64,000 nucleotides of DNA from a cf. Phormidesmis sp. LEGE 11477 (lineage in GTDB: Bacteria; Cyanobacteriota; Cyanobacteriia; Phormidesmidales; Phormidesmidaceae). The stretch lies in the NCBI RefSeq assembly GCF_015207105.1, contig NZ_JADEXO010000003.1, positions 62,001-126,000 on the forward strand, read 5' to 3'. How positions within the stretch are numbered: position 1 is the stretch's first letter; every line of letters starts with the position of its first letter. Position numbers and translations under genes: made by a program. The notes beneath the pieces were generated by a model, which searched no databases, had not been told where the DNA came from, and saw only the letters and a program-made list of their open reading frames with translations. Below are positions 35,895-45,137 of this stretch, one piece after another.

Positions 35895-37148
35895 TTGGCT
35901 TCTGTTCTGCTCAAAAACATCACCAAAATCTTTCCGCCGCAGGCCGCTTCCACTCAGGCCGACGCGCCTGCTAAAGCGGTCGATCGTCCGGTTCTAGAAG
36001 ATATTAACTTGACGATCGCCGACGGTGAATTTATGGTGCTAGTCGGCCCGTCAGGCTGTGGCAAAAGTACGCTGCTGCGGCTGATTTCTGGGCTAGAAAC
36101 GTTGACTAGTGGAGAAATTTGGGTGGGCGATCACAACGTTGACGCGCTCCCCCCAAAACAAAGAGACATCGCCATGGTGTTTCAAAGCTACGCCCTCTAT
36201 CCCCACCTGAGCGTTTACGACAATCTCGCCTTTGGACTGAGACGCGCTCGCTCCAAGACCACTACCCAGCGGCCTAGCCTACTTTCTAGTATCCTAGTCG
36301 GTCTTACTCGCAACCTGCCCCCAGCCCTGCGCTATCAGTCTGCGGCTGAACAACAAATCGCGACTAGAGTCCATAGCGTTGCCAAAATGCTACAGATTGA
36401 AGCGCTGCTGACTCGCCTACCAAAACAGCTTTCTGGCGGGCAAAAGCAAAGAGTTGCCCTCGGTAGAGCCATGGCCCGCGATCCGCAGGCTTTTTTGATG
36501 GATGAGCCACTCTCTAACCTAGATGCCAAGCTGCGAACCGAAACCAGAGCGCAGATCGTCAATCTGCAAAGAGAGCTCGGCACCACCACGATATACGTGA
36601 CCCACGATCAGACTGAAGCCATGACAATGGGCGATCGCATCGCCGTGATGAACGCAGGCAAAATTCAGCAGGTCGATCCACCGCTAGCGCTATATCGTCG
36701 GCCAGCCAATCGCTTTGTCGCCGCCTTCATTGGTTCGCCACCGATGAACTTCCTGCCAGTGACTGTCAAAGCCGGTCAGCTTGTTCACCCTAGCTTCGCG
36801 ATCGCCGTCCCTAGCAACTGGCCGCTAGACACCTACAACAATCAGCAAATTACGCTAGGCATTCGCCCAGAGCATATTGCAGTCGGTCAGACTCCCGGCG
36901 CATTTTCAGCAACCGTCACTCAGTTTGAAGCTTTGGGCAGTGAGACCTTCGCAGTGGTGACGCTAGCTCAGAGTGCGGATAGTCGTGATCCAGACAGCGC
37001 CGCTGGTCAGTCGCTCCAGGTGAGGATATCTGCCGATCAGCCGATCGAGCGCGGTAGCGTGCTACAGCTCAGCTTTCCGACTGAAAAAATTCATCTATTT
37101 GACGATAGTTCAGGCGCGGCTATCTTCTCAGAAGCGACACTAGCATGA
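35895..37148 (+). CDS. ABC transporter ATP-binding protein, MalK/UgpC type
   Basis: 417 residues. Walker A GPSGCGKST at 51-59, Q-loop in VFQSYALYPH, signature LSGGQ at 179-183, Walker B FLMDEP at 200-205, H-loop in VTHDQTEAM. The C-terminal regulatory TOBE-type domain (about 270-405) is that of carbohydrate importers. About 40 residues (118-158) are inserted in the helical subdomain between Q-loop and signature compared with MalK. No permease or binding protein is nearby, so it probably serves importers encoded elsewhere. TTG start at 35895. Confidence 0.9.
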   Translation: MASVLLKNITKIFPPQAASTQADAPAKAVDRPVLEDINLTIADGEFMVLVGPSGCGKSTLLRLISGLETLTSGEIWVGDHNVDALPPKQRDIAMVFQSYALYPHLSVYDNLAFGLRRARSKTTTQRPSLLSSILVGLTRNLPPALRYQSAAEQQIATRVHSVAKMLQIEALLTRLPKQLSGGQKQRVALGRAMARDPQAFLMDEPLSNLDAKLRTETRAQIVNLQRELGTTTIYVTHDQTEAMTMGDRIAVMNAGKIQQVDPPLALYRRPANRFVAAFIGSPPMNFLPVTVKAGQLVHPSFAIAVPSNWPLDTYNNQQITLGIRPEHIAVGQTPGAFSATVTQFEALGSETFAVVTLAQSADSRDPDSAAGQSLQVRISADQPIERGSVLQLSFPTEKIHLFDDSSGAAIFSEATLA

Positions 37149-37228
37149 GGCGCTAGCCGTTTCTCAGTTGATGAGCATGAAATACTGTTGAGTGGCATTC
37201 AGACTGTTAACGAGATTGATGAGAGAAT

Positions 37229-37423
37229 ATGCTACAGACTCTTTGGGCCACAATTCGCCAGGGCAAAATTGAACTTCTAGAGTCAACAAAGATTTCCGAA
37301 GGAACGAGAGTGTTAGTCACGCTGCTTCCCGACGATGAAGCTGGGTTTTGGCTAACAGGCCAAGTGTCGCTAAATGCCGTGTGGGATAATGCTGAGGATG
37401 ATGTGTATGCCCAGCTACTCTAA
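37229..37423 (+). CDS. Antitoxin of a MazEF/PemIK-like pair
   Basis: 64 residues with a compact N-terminal strand-turn pattern (LWATIRQGKIELLESTKISEGTRVLVTLLPDD) like small antitoxins found upstream of PemK/MazF toxins in cyanobacteria. The acidic C-terminus (AVWDNAEDDVYAQLL) would bind the toxin. Its end overlaps the start of a toxin-like reading frame at 37407 by 17 bp, the usual toxin-antitoxin arrangement. The toxin is truncated here, so the antitoxin may be orphaned. Confidence 0.72.
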   Translation: MLQTLWATIRQGKIELLESTKISEGTRVLVTLLPDDEAGFWLTGQVSLNAVWDNAEDDVYAQLL

Positions 37424-37505
37424 GCATGACATTGTGCTGGTTCGATATCCATTTTCGGATCTGTCAAATTCCAAAGTCAGACCTGCGGTTGTGGTGAGTT
37501 CTCTA
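37407..37505 (+). pseudogene. Truncated MazF/PemK toxin remnant
   Basis: The frame from ATG 37407 encodes MPSYSKHDIVLVRYPFSD followed by LSNSKVRPAVVVSS, the first two strands and RPAVVV motif of PemK/MazF endoribonucleases. Resemblance stops at about 37505, after some 33 of the usual 110 residues. The frame then continues without a stop through unrelated sequence into the alpha/beta hydrolase start at 37617. A deletion or recombination that removed the toxin's 3' part best explains this. Confidence 0.75.
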
Positions 37506-37616
37506 AGAATATTCTGGCTAAGGCTTGCTTTCGATCGTCGTATTTTTCATCATTTGTCGTGCAAAGGGTCGTTTGCAGGCAGTAAGTCACATACGTCTAC
37601 AAACTCTGCTGTAGTA

Positions 37617-38603
37617 ATGATAAATAACCTAATTGCGCTTGCTTTAAGTATCACCATCATCGGATTAGTGATGGGTATTGTTTACCAAACTGTGAGCAGA
37701 GCTGCTGATCAACGCCAGTATCCTCCTTCAGGTCAACTAATTGATATTGGCGGCTTTCGTCTGCACTTCAACTGTGCAGGGCAGGGGACACCAACAGTCG
37801 TTATGGATGCGGGTGGCGGTGCTCCGTCAATTTCTTGGGGCTTAGTACCATCTGAAATTGCTAAGTTCACCCGTGTCTGTACTTACGATAGAGCGGGTTT
37901 TGGTTGGAGCGAACCCAATCTCAAGGCACCTCGCAGCAGCCAACAGAGCGTTGACGAATTACATAAGCTTTTGACTAAAGCTAAAATCGAGCCTCCTTAC
38001 ATCTTGGTTGGTCACTCGTTAGGAGGCGCTAATATGCGGCTATATGCCAGTCAGCATCCAGAAGACGTGGTTGGGCTAGTGCTAGTTGATTCTGTCCATG
38101 AAGATCAGGTAACGTCTGAACAATGGAAGCATATTGGAAGGGAGCTTTGGTTTTATCAAGCGCTACGTATCGCTAGTCGAATTGGGTTGGTGCGATTAAT
38201 TGGAGAGACCAATTTGTTGCCGATCCTTGAGGACCTCAAGAAAGACCTTCAAAAGTATCCGCTGGTAGTGCAAGCCCTATTCGATACTTTTAAGTCCCAC
38301 TGCTATTGTCCTCACTATTGGGCAACTTTATCAAGTGAGCGGGCTAACATCAGAAAGAGTTTTGAACAATTGAGAGAAGTTACATCACTAGATGACTTAC
38401 CCTTAATTATTTTGAGCCAGGGCTCTAAAGCTCCAGAAGTGAGTGACGAGAGAGTCCAGAGGTGGGCAAAACTTCAAGAAGACTTGACTAGAATATCGCT
38501 GGATAGCAAACGTATTGTTGCAGAAAAGAGCGGGCATCTTATTCCACTCGACCAGCCTGAGCTAGTTGTCGATGTGGTCAAACAGTTAGTTGAAAAGGTT
38601 TAA
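37617..38603 (+). CDS. Alpha/beta hydrolase with N-terminal membrane helix
   Basis: 328 residues from ATG 37617. A hydrophobic helix at about 4-24 (LIALALSITIIGLVMG) anchors or exports the protein. The alpha/beta hydrolase fold follows with DAGGGAPSISW, TYDRAGFGWSEP, nucleophile Ser134 in VGHSLGGANM, and a late catalytic His in KSGHLIPLDQPELV. It resembles haloperoxidase/esterase-like hydrolases; substrate unknown. The frame is open upstream back to 37374 and includes the MazF remnant, but the homology and the helix start at Met 37617. Codon use looks less GC-rich than neighbouring genes, which may indicate transfer. Confidence 0.85.
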   Translation: MINNLIALALSITIIGLVMGIVYQTVSRAADQRQYPPSGQLIDIGGFRLHFNCAGQGTPTVVMDAGGGAPSISWGLVPSEIAKFTRVCTYDRAGFGWSEPNLKAPRSSQQSVDELHKLLTKAKIEPPYILVGHSLGGANMRLYASQHPEDVVGLVLVDSVHEDQVTSEQWKHIGRELWFYQALRIASRIGLVRLIGETNLLPILEDLKKDLQKYPLVVQALFDTFKSHCYCPHYWATLSSERANIRKSFEQLREVTSLDDLPLIILSQGSKAPEVSDERVQRWAKLQEDLTRISLDSKRIVAEKSGHLIPLDQPELVVDVVKQLVEKV

Positions 38604-38777
38604 CTGAACGAGTCTCTGTGCATAAATAAAATTAATAACAGATGTCTCACCAAGTCTTAAACGTTCTGAGAAGACCTTTCTGAGACATGGAATGAGACAT
38701 ATTTCCCTTCTGTTCCAAAAGGTATGAATGTCGAGAAGTTCAGATGGACTCAAGGAGTTTACGAACAGTATCCAAGG

Positions 38778-41700
38778 CTATTCTGAAATTAGAATGTGAG
38801 AGCCGTCGTTGTCTTTGTATACGTCTATGCGGGTCTGAAAGGCTTCGCGAAAGTGGGGCATGTGGGTGATGGTGAGAATACAGGCAAAGTCGGGTGCGAT
38901 CGCCTCTATCGCTGCAATCAGCCGCTCGCATCCGGCGCTATCTTGGGTACCAAAGCCTTCATCGACAATCAGCATCTGCAAGGCTGTACCCGATCGCAGT
39001 GCCAGTAATCTGGCGATCGCCAGTCGAATCGCAAAATTCACTCTAAACGCCTCGCCACCCGAGTAAGTTTCGTAGGGCCGCGTTCCTTTGGCATCGGCGA
39101 TTAGAATATCTAGCGTGTCAATCAGTTTCTTTTTGTTTCGCCCGGTTCGCTGTGTCACAAACCTAACGTGTAGCTGATAGTGACTCAATCTGCCTAAGAT
39201 TTGATTTGTGGTTGCTTCTAGCTGAGGCAGCAGATTTTCAATCATCAGCGCCTGAATGCCGTTACGACCAAAGGCGTCTGATAGTGATTTATAGACCAGG
39301 TAACTGTGCTGAAGATCGGCTAGTTTCTTCTGTTGTTCCTGGTGTTGAACTTGAACAATGTCTAGCTGAGAAAGCTGCTGCTGCAGACGGCCTAGCGTAG
39401 AAAGCTGCCGATCGCGGCTTTCGCGGTAGCGATCTAACCACAGTTGCAGCGCCTCAATATCGGAGGTGACATCTGGCAGCCTAGAGAGCTGCTGAGTAAA
39501 AGCAGTCACTTTCTTTGTAATTTTCTCTAGCTCTGCGCTTTGAGCTTTGTAGTCCGCGCTCAACTGGCTAACTTTGCTAGCCACTTCACTCTGCTGAGTC
39601 TGTGCCTGCTGTAGCTGCTGATAGTGCTTTTCCCACTGCTTGGACTGCTTCAGTTTGTCTCTGATCTGGTTGTGTTCAGTTAGGCTATAGCGGGTTACCG
39701 TTAGCTGATGGTCTAGTTCTGCTAGCGCTTTCGCATTTGGATGATGGCGTGCTGCTTTTACGGCAGCTTGGATGGACTGACTCTCGGTTTCTAGCTGCGA
39801 TCGCTGCGATTGAATTTGCCTTAACCGCCGCTCGGCCTGCTTGATCTCACTGTACTTGAGTTCACTCCAGCGAAGCCTTTCGACCTGCGATCGCACCAAG
39901 GCGTGATCGCGATCGTCGTAGCTAATCTCAGCTAGCTGCTTCTCAATTTGTTGAAGTTCGCCCTGAACTTCTGCCGCATAGTCGTTTTCTTGTAGACACC
40001 GCTCTAGCTGCAGCCGCTCTGTGCCCATCGCTTCTAGCTGGCCCTGCCAAGTGTCGACAGAAGCAAGTTTCTCCTTTAGCTGCCCCTTTTCTTCTAAGAA
40101 AGAAGAATAGCTAGCTAGTTCTGCTTCTAATACGCGATATTCCTGGCGCAGTACCTGAATCTCACTTTCTGAAACGGCTAGCTGTTCACGAGTAGCCCAG
40201 ATCTGATTTTGAACATCTTCCCTTTGCTCTTGGAGGCGATCGCGCAGCTTTTGCCAGGTTCCACCATTTAATGTTTGAGCGCACAGTGGACAGTGAGCTG
40301 TATCTGGATCTTCTAGCAGTGCTAGCATCTGATCAAACTTGTTTAGCTCTACCTCGCAGTTACGCTGACTCTCGCGCAGCCTAGCCATAAAGCTGCGTCG
40401 CTCTACTCCTTTTTCCCTAACCGCCTCCTGATAGGCTTTTCTCTGTTCTAAATACGCTAGTCGATGAGAAATTTCTGTCGCGCTTTCTGCTAATTGAGGG
40501 GCCCGTGCTTGCTGGGTCACAATTTGCGCTTGGCGGCTATCCAATTCTTCTATGCGAGTTGCCAAACGTGTTTTGGCCTGGGCAATCTGACCTTGAAGCT
40601 GTTGGCATCGCTGCCGCAGCGGCGCGCTTCTTGCCTGGGTAGCATCAAACTGCCTGAGCTGCTTTTTGGCAGCTTTCAGTGTTTCTAGCCGATGCGATAT
40701 GTCGGCTTTTTTCTCTAGCGTCTTTCCGAGTGACTTTTCCTGCTGGGTCAGTTCGTGTAGCTGAGCCTCTAGCTGAGCTAATCGAATTTGCCGTGTTTGT
40801 TGCTGCTGGTTATGCTGCTGCTGATAGCGCAACCGCTCGGACTGAATGCGTTGATAGCGCTGAAACTGCTCGGACTGTTCTTCTTCTTGCTGGCGTAGCG
40901 CTTCTAGATGTGTGTACTGCTGTCGAGTCTCAGTCGCATTTTTCAGCACCTGCTCAATATTAGATAGCTGAGCGCGGGCCTGTTCTAAAGAGCTGCTCGT
41001 CCTACCTAAGATACTCTGTTGATAGCGCTGTTCTTGTTCTAACAGCGCTATCTGTTGCCGATGGTGCCGCTTCTTCTCTTGCTGCTTTACCAGCTTGTTT
41101 AGCCTGCACTTCTGTTGCTTTTGCTCCACTTTGGCTGCTTCAGCCTCGGCCTGTAGCCGCTCGTAGTCTTGCCTAGTTGCAAGGCGAGTGTCTAGCTGGG
41201 CCGATAGCTGAGCCAAAAAAAGCGCTATTGGTTGAATCTGTGCCTTATAGTCTTTTGCCTGCGCTTTTGCCTGTTCGGCGAGCCGATCGTAATGATCTAA
41301 ACCTAACAGATCGGCTAATACCTGCTTTCTTTCAGCCGGGCGCTTCAGCATAAACTCATCAGCTCGGCCCTGGCGCAGATAGGCGGCGTTGACAAAGGTC
41401 TCGTAGTCAATTTTGAGCTGCTGAGAAATGTATTGCTGAGTGGTGCGTACGCCTTTTTGAGTCAGGCTCCTAAAGCCGGTGGCGGTCTCTATTTGAAATT
41501 CTAGGCTGCTGTTTTGCTGACGACGGCGAGTGCGAATAATCCGATAGCTCTGTCCGCCTTGCTCAAAGTAAAAGCTGACTTGAGCTTCTAGGCTGCCCTG
41601 ACGGATGATATCGTCTTCGGCGCTGACTCGGCTCTGACCCCAAATGCACCAGGCGATTGCCTCTAGCAAAGAAGATTTTCCAGCCCCATTCGGCCCGCAT

Positions 41701-41786
41701 ACACAGGCCACGTGCAGCCCAGAAAAATCTAGCACTACCTCCTGGTAGCTCAAAAAGTTTTGCAGCCTTAGCCGTTTTGGAACCAT
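38778..41786 (-). CDS. sbcC: SbcC/Rad50-like DNA repair ATPase
   Basis: 1002 residues. SMC-type ABC ATPase of the Mre11-Rad50/SbcCD nuclease, acting on DNA ends and hairpins. Walker A CGPNGAGKSS at 31-39. Two long Gln-rich coiled coils (about 175-480 and 510-800) flank the zinc hook, Cys499-Pro-Leu-Cys502. The signature is YSGGE at 908-912 and Walker B is LIVDEGFG around 939-946, followed by a TITHM switch. No sbcD gene is adjacent, which is common in cyanobacteria. ATG start at 41786, monocistronic. Confidence 0.95.
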   Translation of the reverse strand: MVPKRLRLQNFLSYQEVVLDFSGLHVACVCGPNGAGKSSLLEAIAWCIWGQSRVSAEDDIIRQGSLEAQVSFYFEQGGQSYRIIRTRRRQQNSSLEFQIETATGFRSLTQKGVRTTQQYISQQLKIDYETFVNAAYLRQGRADEFMLKRPAERKQVLADLLGLDHYDRLAEQAKAQAKDYKAQIQPIALFLAQLSAQLDTRLATRQDYERLQAEAEAAKVEQKQQKCRLNKLVKQQEKKRHHRQQIALLEQEQRYQQSILGRTSSSLEQARAQLSNIEQVLKNATETRQQYTHLEALRQQEEEQSEQFQRYQRIQSERLRYQQQHNQQQQTRQIRLAQLEAQLHELTQQEKSLGKTLEKKADISHRLETLKAAKKQLRQFDATQARSAPLRQRCQQLQGQIAQAKTRLATRIEELDSRQAQIVTQQARAPQLAESATEISHRLAYLEQRKAYQEAVREKGVERRSFMARLRESQRNCEVELNKFDQMLALLEDPDTAHCPLCAQTLNGGTWQKLRDRLQEQREDVQNQIWATREQLAVSESEIQVLRQEYRVLEAELASYSSFLEEKGQLKEKLASVDTWQGQLEAMGTERLQLERCLQENDYAAEVQGELQQIEKQLAEISYDDRDHALVRSQVERLRWSELKYSEIKQAERRLRQIQSQRSQLETESQSIQAAVKAARHHPNAKALAELDHQLTVTRYSLTEHNQIRDKLKQSKQWEKHYQQLQQAQTQQSEVASKVSQLSADYKAQSAELEKITKKVTAFTQQLSRLPDVTSDIEALQLWLDRYRESRDRQLSTLGRLQQQLSQLDIVQVQHQEQQKKLADLQHSYLVYKSLSDAFGRNGIQALMIENLLPQLEATTNQILGRLSHYQLHVRFVTQRTGRNKKKLIDTLDILIADAKGTRPYETYSGGEAFRVNFAIRLAIARLLALRSGTALQMLIVDEGFGTQDSAGCERLIAAIEAIAPDFACILTITHMPHFREAFQTRIDVYKDNDGSHILISE

Positions 41787-41953
41787 CGTCTTGGAACCAT
41801 GGTGTTAGAACCACGAAGTGCGATCGCACAGAACAAGGTTCCTATCATACCAATACAAACGATCTGTCGTACATCTGCACTTGTTTGATCGAGTATTTAA
41901 ATAAGTGCGATCGCGATCGATCCGGCTAGCTTATGAGCGAGGCTGCGGCTAGA

Positions 41954-42199
41954 TCAAGACAGTCGGCTGGGCTGCTGGCTACTTTGGCCGTGGATGCTGA
42001 CCATGAACGGCACGCAGTAGGTCAATAGTGCTGCAAACCAGCGGCTGGGGCTCATTTCGTCTTGCAGTACCGCCTGGCCATGATTGATAGTGAATAGCAC
42101 TGTCCCGACGAATAGCGCCACTCGGATAGCCACAGTGCGGCATCGCTGCTGAGCTAGCGTGAGCTGAATACGTTTGACAGTTTTCTTCGGCCTGACCAT
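41954..42199 (-). CDS. nrtS: NrtS-like small nitrate/nitrite transporter
   Basis: 81 residues from the ATG at 42199, which has an AGAAG just upstream; ATGs at 42223 and 42232 are also open. Two TM segments flank the family pattern: RTVAIRVALFVGTVLFTINHGQAVL, then SPSRWFAALLTYCVPFMVSIHGQ. This is the INHG...LLTYxVPxxVSIHGQ layout I know from cyanobacterial NrtS proteins, which mediate nitrate/nitrite uptake. It stands alone between sbcC and rpmF. Family assignment is good; the start is uncertain. Confidence 0.78.
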   Translation of the reverse strand: MVRPKKTVKRIQLTLAQQRCRTVAIRVALFVGTVLFTINHGQAVLQDEMSPSRWFAALLTYCVPFMVSIHGQSSQQPSRLS

Positions 42200-42351
42200 G
42201 TCTTCTAGGAAATTGATATGCATCGCTAACAAAAAAGACAGAGCCTAAGACTCCGCCTTTTAAGAATTGTATCAAATTGTATCGCTTTCGATATTTGTAT
42301 CAGTACTTGCTAGATAAGTACCGCTACTAGGCCAGTAAAGCAGTCTGTGGC

Positions 42352-42528
42352 TTACTCATCGTCATCTTCGTCATCGTCAGAAGGATATTCGAAGCTATTC
42401 GAGCGATCGGTTAATACAGACTTACCTAGAGAAAGCGCTCGCTGGGCTTGGATAGCTGCTTTGCGATTCCAGGTAGCTCTGCGACTGTTCCGCTTTGATT
42501 TGGACGTTTTCTTCTTTGGAACCGCCAT
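42352..42528 (-). CDS. rpmF: 50S ribosomal protein bL32
   Basis: 58 residues from ATG 42528: the canonical start [20 protein letters not shown], then KAALQAQ-like [21 protein letters not shown]. An acidic tail ([11 protein letters not shown]) ends the protein, as in other cyanobacterial L32. The frame is open upstream to 42582, but the conserved N-terminus fixes the start. This is the zinc-independent form lacking Cys pairs. Confidence 0.95.
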   Translation of the reverse strand: MAVPKKKTSKSKRNSRRATWNRKAAIQAQRALSLGKSVLTDRSNSFEYPSDDDEDDDE

Positions 42529-42599
42529 GAGCGTAAATATTTTAGAACTGAACAACTCTGCTAGTGTAGTGCATTTTCGCATTCAGTTCAAAGGTTGAA

Positions 42600-43685
42600 T
42601 TAGAAGTGCTGAAAGCCTTTATGAGTAAGCAACATTCCCTCTTTTTGAGTGTCTGATGTGGGGTAGAGGGTGACGATGCCGGTGTGTGTTGTCGTGCCAA
42701 TAGTAGTGCCGAATGGAGTTTGGGTGAATGCTTCTGCTAGCGGCGGCGGCATGCATAGCACTAGCTCAAAGTCTTCGCCGCCATAGAGCGCCCAGTCGAA
42801 AGCGGTGTCAGGGCCGACGGTGTTATTGAGCCCAGGAGGTAGGGGAATTTGCGATCGCACAATATCCATGCCGACGCTGCTGCTGCTGCTCAACTGCAAT
42901 AGCGCATTCGCCAAGCCGTCGCTGCTGTCCATACCTGCAATGGTCGAATAGACATCTGCTGCTGGCTGTGTCGTTTGACCTTTATCAAGTTGATCTTGAA
43001 TAAGCTGACGCAGCGCGGCGATCGCATCAAATCGAGGCACTGGTTTTTGGTGCGCTAAGACCCAGCTGTCTGCGTCGGCTGCATTCACTTTACCTTTGAT
43101 GTCTGTCAGCTCATCCAACAGCACGGCCAGCCCAGCTCTAGAAGCGCCGTGTGCGCCTGTTACAACAACGCTCATGCCCGGTGTCGCCGTATTTCGGCAG
43201 ATTATTTGCGTTGGCTGAACTTCTCCTAGTGCCGTCACCGATACCGTCTGGTTGCTAGCGCGGCAGAGATCGCCGCCCACGATCGCGCCGCCATATTTGC
43301 CCAGGCAGTCCGACATCCCCTGATAGAGTTCTTCTACCCAGCGTAGTGGTGTATCACCGGGCAGCCCCAATCCCACTGTCACCGCCAAAGGGACTGCGCC
43401 CATCGCCGCTAGATCAGAGAGATTGACTGCCACCGCGCGCCATCCTACTGAATAAGGCGGCATGGTGCGATCACTGAAGTGAACGCCTTCAACCAACACA
43501 TCGGTCGTAGCGACCAGCCTATGATTTGGCCTAGTCTCTAGAATCGCGGCATCGTCGCCGATGGCATCAGTCTGGCAATAGGGCTTTAACCGCTCAATTA
43601 GCGCTAATTCACCAATGTCTGCAATCCTTCTAATGCCATCATCAAAGCCATCCACAGGTGCTCGATCTCTATCTGTGTCTGTCAA
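42600..43685 (-). CDS. thiL: Thiamine-monophosphate kinase
   Basis: 361 residues. It makes thiamine diphosphate from thiamine monophosphate with ATP; PurM-like fold. Motifs in order: IADIGELALIERLKPYC, IGDDAAIL (metal/ATP), TTDVLVEGVHFSDRTMPPYSVGWRAVAVNLSDLAAMGA in two blocks, VVGGDLCRA, and YGGEDFELVLCMPP. It starts with TTG at 43685, six bases after the cyclophilin gene's stop, so the two form an operon, with rpmF 71 bp further down on the same strand. Confidence 0.94.
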   Translation of the reverse strand: MTDTDRDRAPVDGFDDGIRRIADIGELALIERLKPYCQTDAIGDDAAILETRPNHRLVATTDVLVEGVHFSDRTMPPYSVGWRAVAVNLSDLAAMGAVPLAVTVGLGLPGDTPLRWVEELYQGMSDCLGKYGGAIVGGDLCRASNQTVSVTALGEVQPTQIICRNTATPGMSVVVTGAHGASRAGLAVLLDELTDIKGKVNAADADSWVLAHQKPVPRFDAIAALRQLIQDQLDKGQTTQPAADVYSTIAGMDSSDGLANALLQLSSSSSVGMDIVRSQIPLPPGLNNTVGPDTAFDWALYGGEDFELVLCMPPPLAEAFTQTPFGTTIGTTTHTGIVTLYPTSDTQKEGMLLTHKGFQHF

Positions 43686-43691
43686 CTGTTT

Positions 43692-44819
43692 TTAGCCTGG
43701 CTGTTCTAGGTTCTCTAGGCCGTCAATTACTTTAGCTGAGATGATTTTGTCTTCTTGGCTGAGCGATCGCAACACCTCTTTGCCGTCGATCGTATAGCCA
43801 AAGACCGCATAGCGTCCGTCGAGCATGTTGCGGCCCGCAGGCGTTAACTCTGCCTCAAACAAGAAGAAGAAAAACTGCGAAGAGCCGCCATTATTGTCAT
43901 CGCTAGGTCTAGCGAGTGCCAAGCTGCCGTAGGAATTAAACGGCAGAACAGGCTCGTCCATATATTGACCGATTTCTTCTAGCGTAAAACCGTAGATCGG
44001 CTCGTCGTCTCCCTTGACTAGAATCTCCATTGGGATCGCCCGATACTCACCCGTCTTCGGGTCGATATAACCCGCCTCCGGGCCTTCTGGATCGCCTGTT
44101 TGCAGCACATAGAAGTCTTCAGCACGGATAAACGGCATGTCGTCGTAGAATCCTTTGTTCACCAGATCGACAAAGTTACCAGCCGTCACCGGAGCGCTGT
44201 AGCCATCTGCCACTACGGTAACATCGCCCTTAGTTGTCGTGAATTTAATAGTTGATCTGCCTTTTAGCTGCGGTAGATTGTCGTATTCTTCTGGCACTTC
44301 AAACGGAAAGCCGTCTACCATCAGCTCTTCTAGCTCACCGACTTGATCGAGCAACTGTTTACGCTCGGTCCAAACAGCTTCTTTATCTTCAGCCTCAATT
44401 GCCTCACGAATTGGCTCTAATCCACCGGCTAAGCTATCGAGAATCTCACTGGCCTGCGCCTGACGCTCTTCTGGCACGCTCGCTAGGATGGCCTCTCTCT
44501 TTTTGTTTAACACTCTCTCTACTTTCTTCACATCTTTCTTCATTGGGCCCCAGCGCTTGCTGCGTAGCCATTCAGAAATCTCTTCTAAATTACCTTGAAT
44601 CGAGCGAATCTCTTTGTTGTCAACAGGCAAGGCGTAGCGCAATAAAGCCGCACCGTCTGTGATTGCGTTGCCCGGTGGCAGCCCGGCAAAAATAGGAGAC
44701 AAGGTAGGGTTGAGTGCGCTTGCCTGAGCCGGCATCACGGATGTAAGTAGACACATCGCCGATAGCAGCAGGCTAAAACAGGCGGCTTTGATCAGACTTT
44801 TGAGCTTTCGCAAATTCAT
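43692..44819 (-). CDS. Lumenal/periplasmic cyclophilin-type peptidylprolyl isomerase (CYP38/TLP40-like)
   Basis: 375 residues. A Sec signal peptide (KAACFSLLLSAMCLLTSVMPAQASA) exports it. An N-terminal helical domain (about 40-185, with NLEEISEWLRSKRWGPMKKDVKKVERVL-type helices in successive turns) precedes a divergent cyclophilin barrel (about 190-370: FTTTKGDVTVVADGYSAPVTAGNFVDLV, then GSLALARPSDDNNGGSSQFFFFLF). This is the CYP38 architecture; the plant protein assists photosystem II assembly in the thylakoid lumen. Canonical isomerase residues are not all present, so catalysis is uncertain. Confidence 0.92.
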   Translation of the reverse strand: MNLRKLKSLIKAACFSLLLSAMCLLTSVMPAQASALNPTLSPIFAGLPPGNAITDGAALLRYALPVDNKEIRSIQGNLEEISEWLRSKRWGPMKKDVKKVERVLNKKREAILASVPEERQAQASEILDSLAGGLEPIREAIEAEDKEAVWTERKQLLDQVGELEELMVDGFPFEVPEEYDNLPQLKGRSTIKFTTTKGDVTVVADGYSAPVTAGNFVDLVNKGFYDDMPFIRAEDFYVLQTGDPEGPEAGYIDPKTGEYRAIPMEILVKGDDEPIYGFTLEEIGQYMDEPVLPFNSYGSLALARPSDDNNGGSSQFFFFLFEAELTPAGRNMLDGRYAVFGYTIDGKEVLRSLSQEDKIISAKVIDGLENLEQPG

Positions 44820-45137
44820 GGCTTGATCGTAAGAGGGCTTCTAGGCGTTCAGGTTTGATCTTGCCATAGTCTGTACCCTAGAAGCTGAGTCATAGGCGGA
44901 TGATGTAACCCTTATTAGCAATTTCGCCCAGTCAGCTAGACAGGCAGTTGCTAGATGATGGGTAGTTGACTAGTCGCTGATGAGGAGTTGAAGCGTTAGT
45001 TGAGCGTGAAAGGGCCACTGCCAATTAGCCTTTGCTAGCCGATTTAGCCTGTTAATTTATAGAGCATAATTGGCGGGCAACTTACCGCCGGGCTGTACAA
45101 TGATTGCCGATTGCCTTAGCACTTTTTAGCTATCACC
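44820..45137. promoter_or_regulatory. Divergent promoter region for the cyclophilin gene and efp
   Basis: 318 bp without a gene. A TACAAT hexamer at 45096-45101, 37 bp before the efp ATG, is a reasonable -10 element. A GGCGG/CCGCC inverted pair at about 45072-45089 lies just upstream. No RNA gene seen. Confidence 0.4.

Noticed and set aside
37374-38603. A single 409-residue MazF-hydrolase fusion protein
   Set aside because: Homology to MazF stops at about residue 43, the linker is not protein-like, and the hydrolase has its own ATG and membrane helix at 37617.
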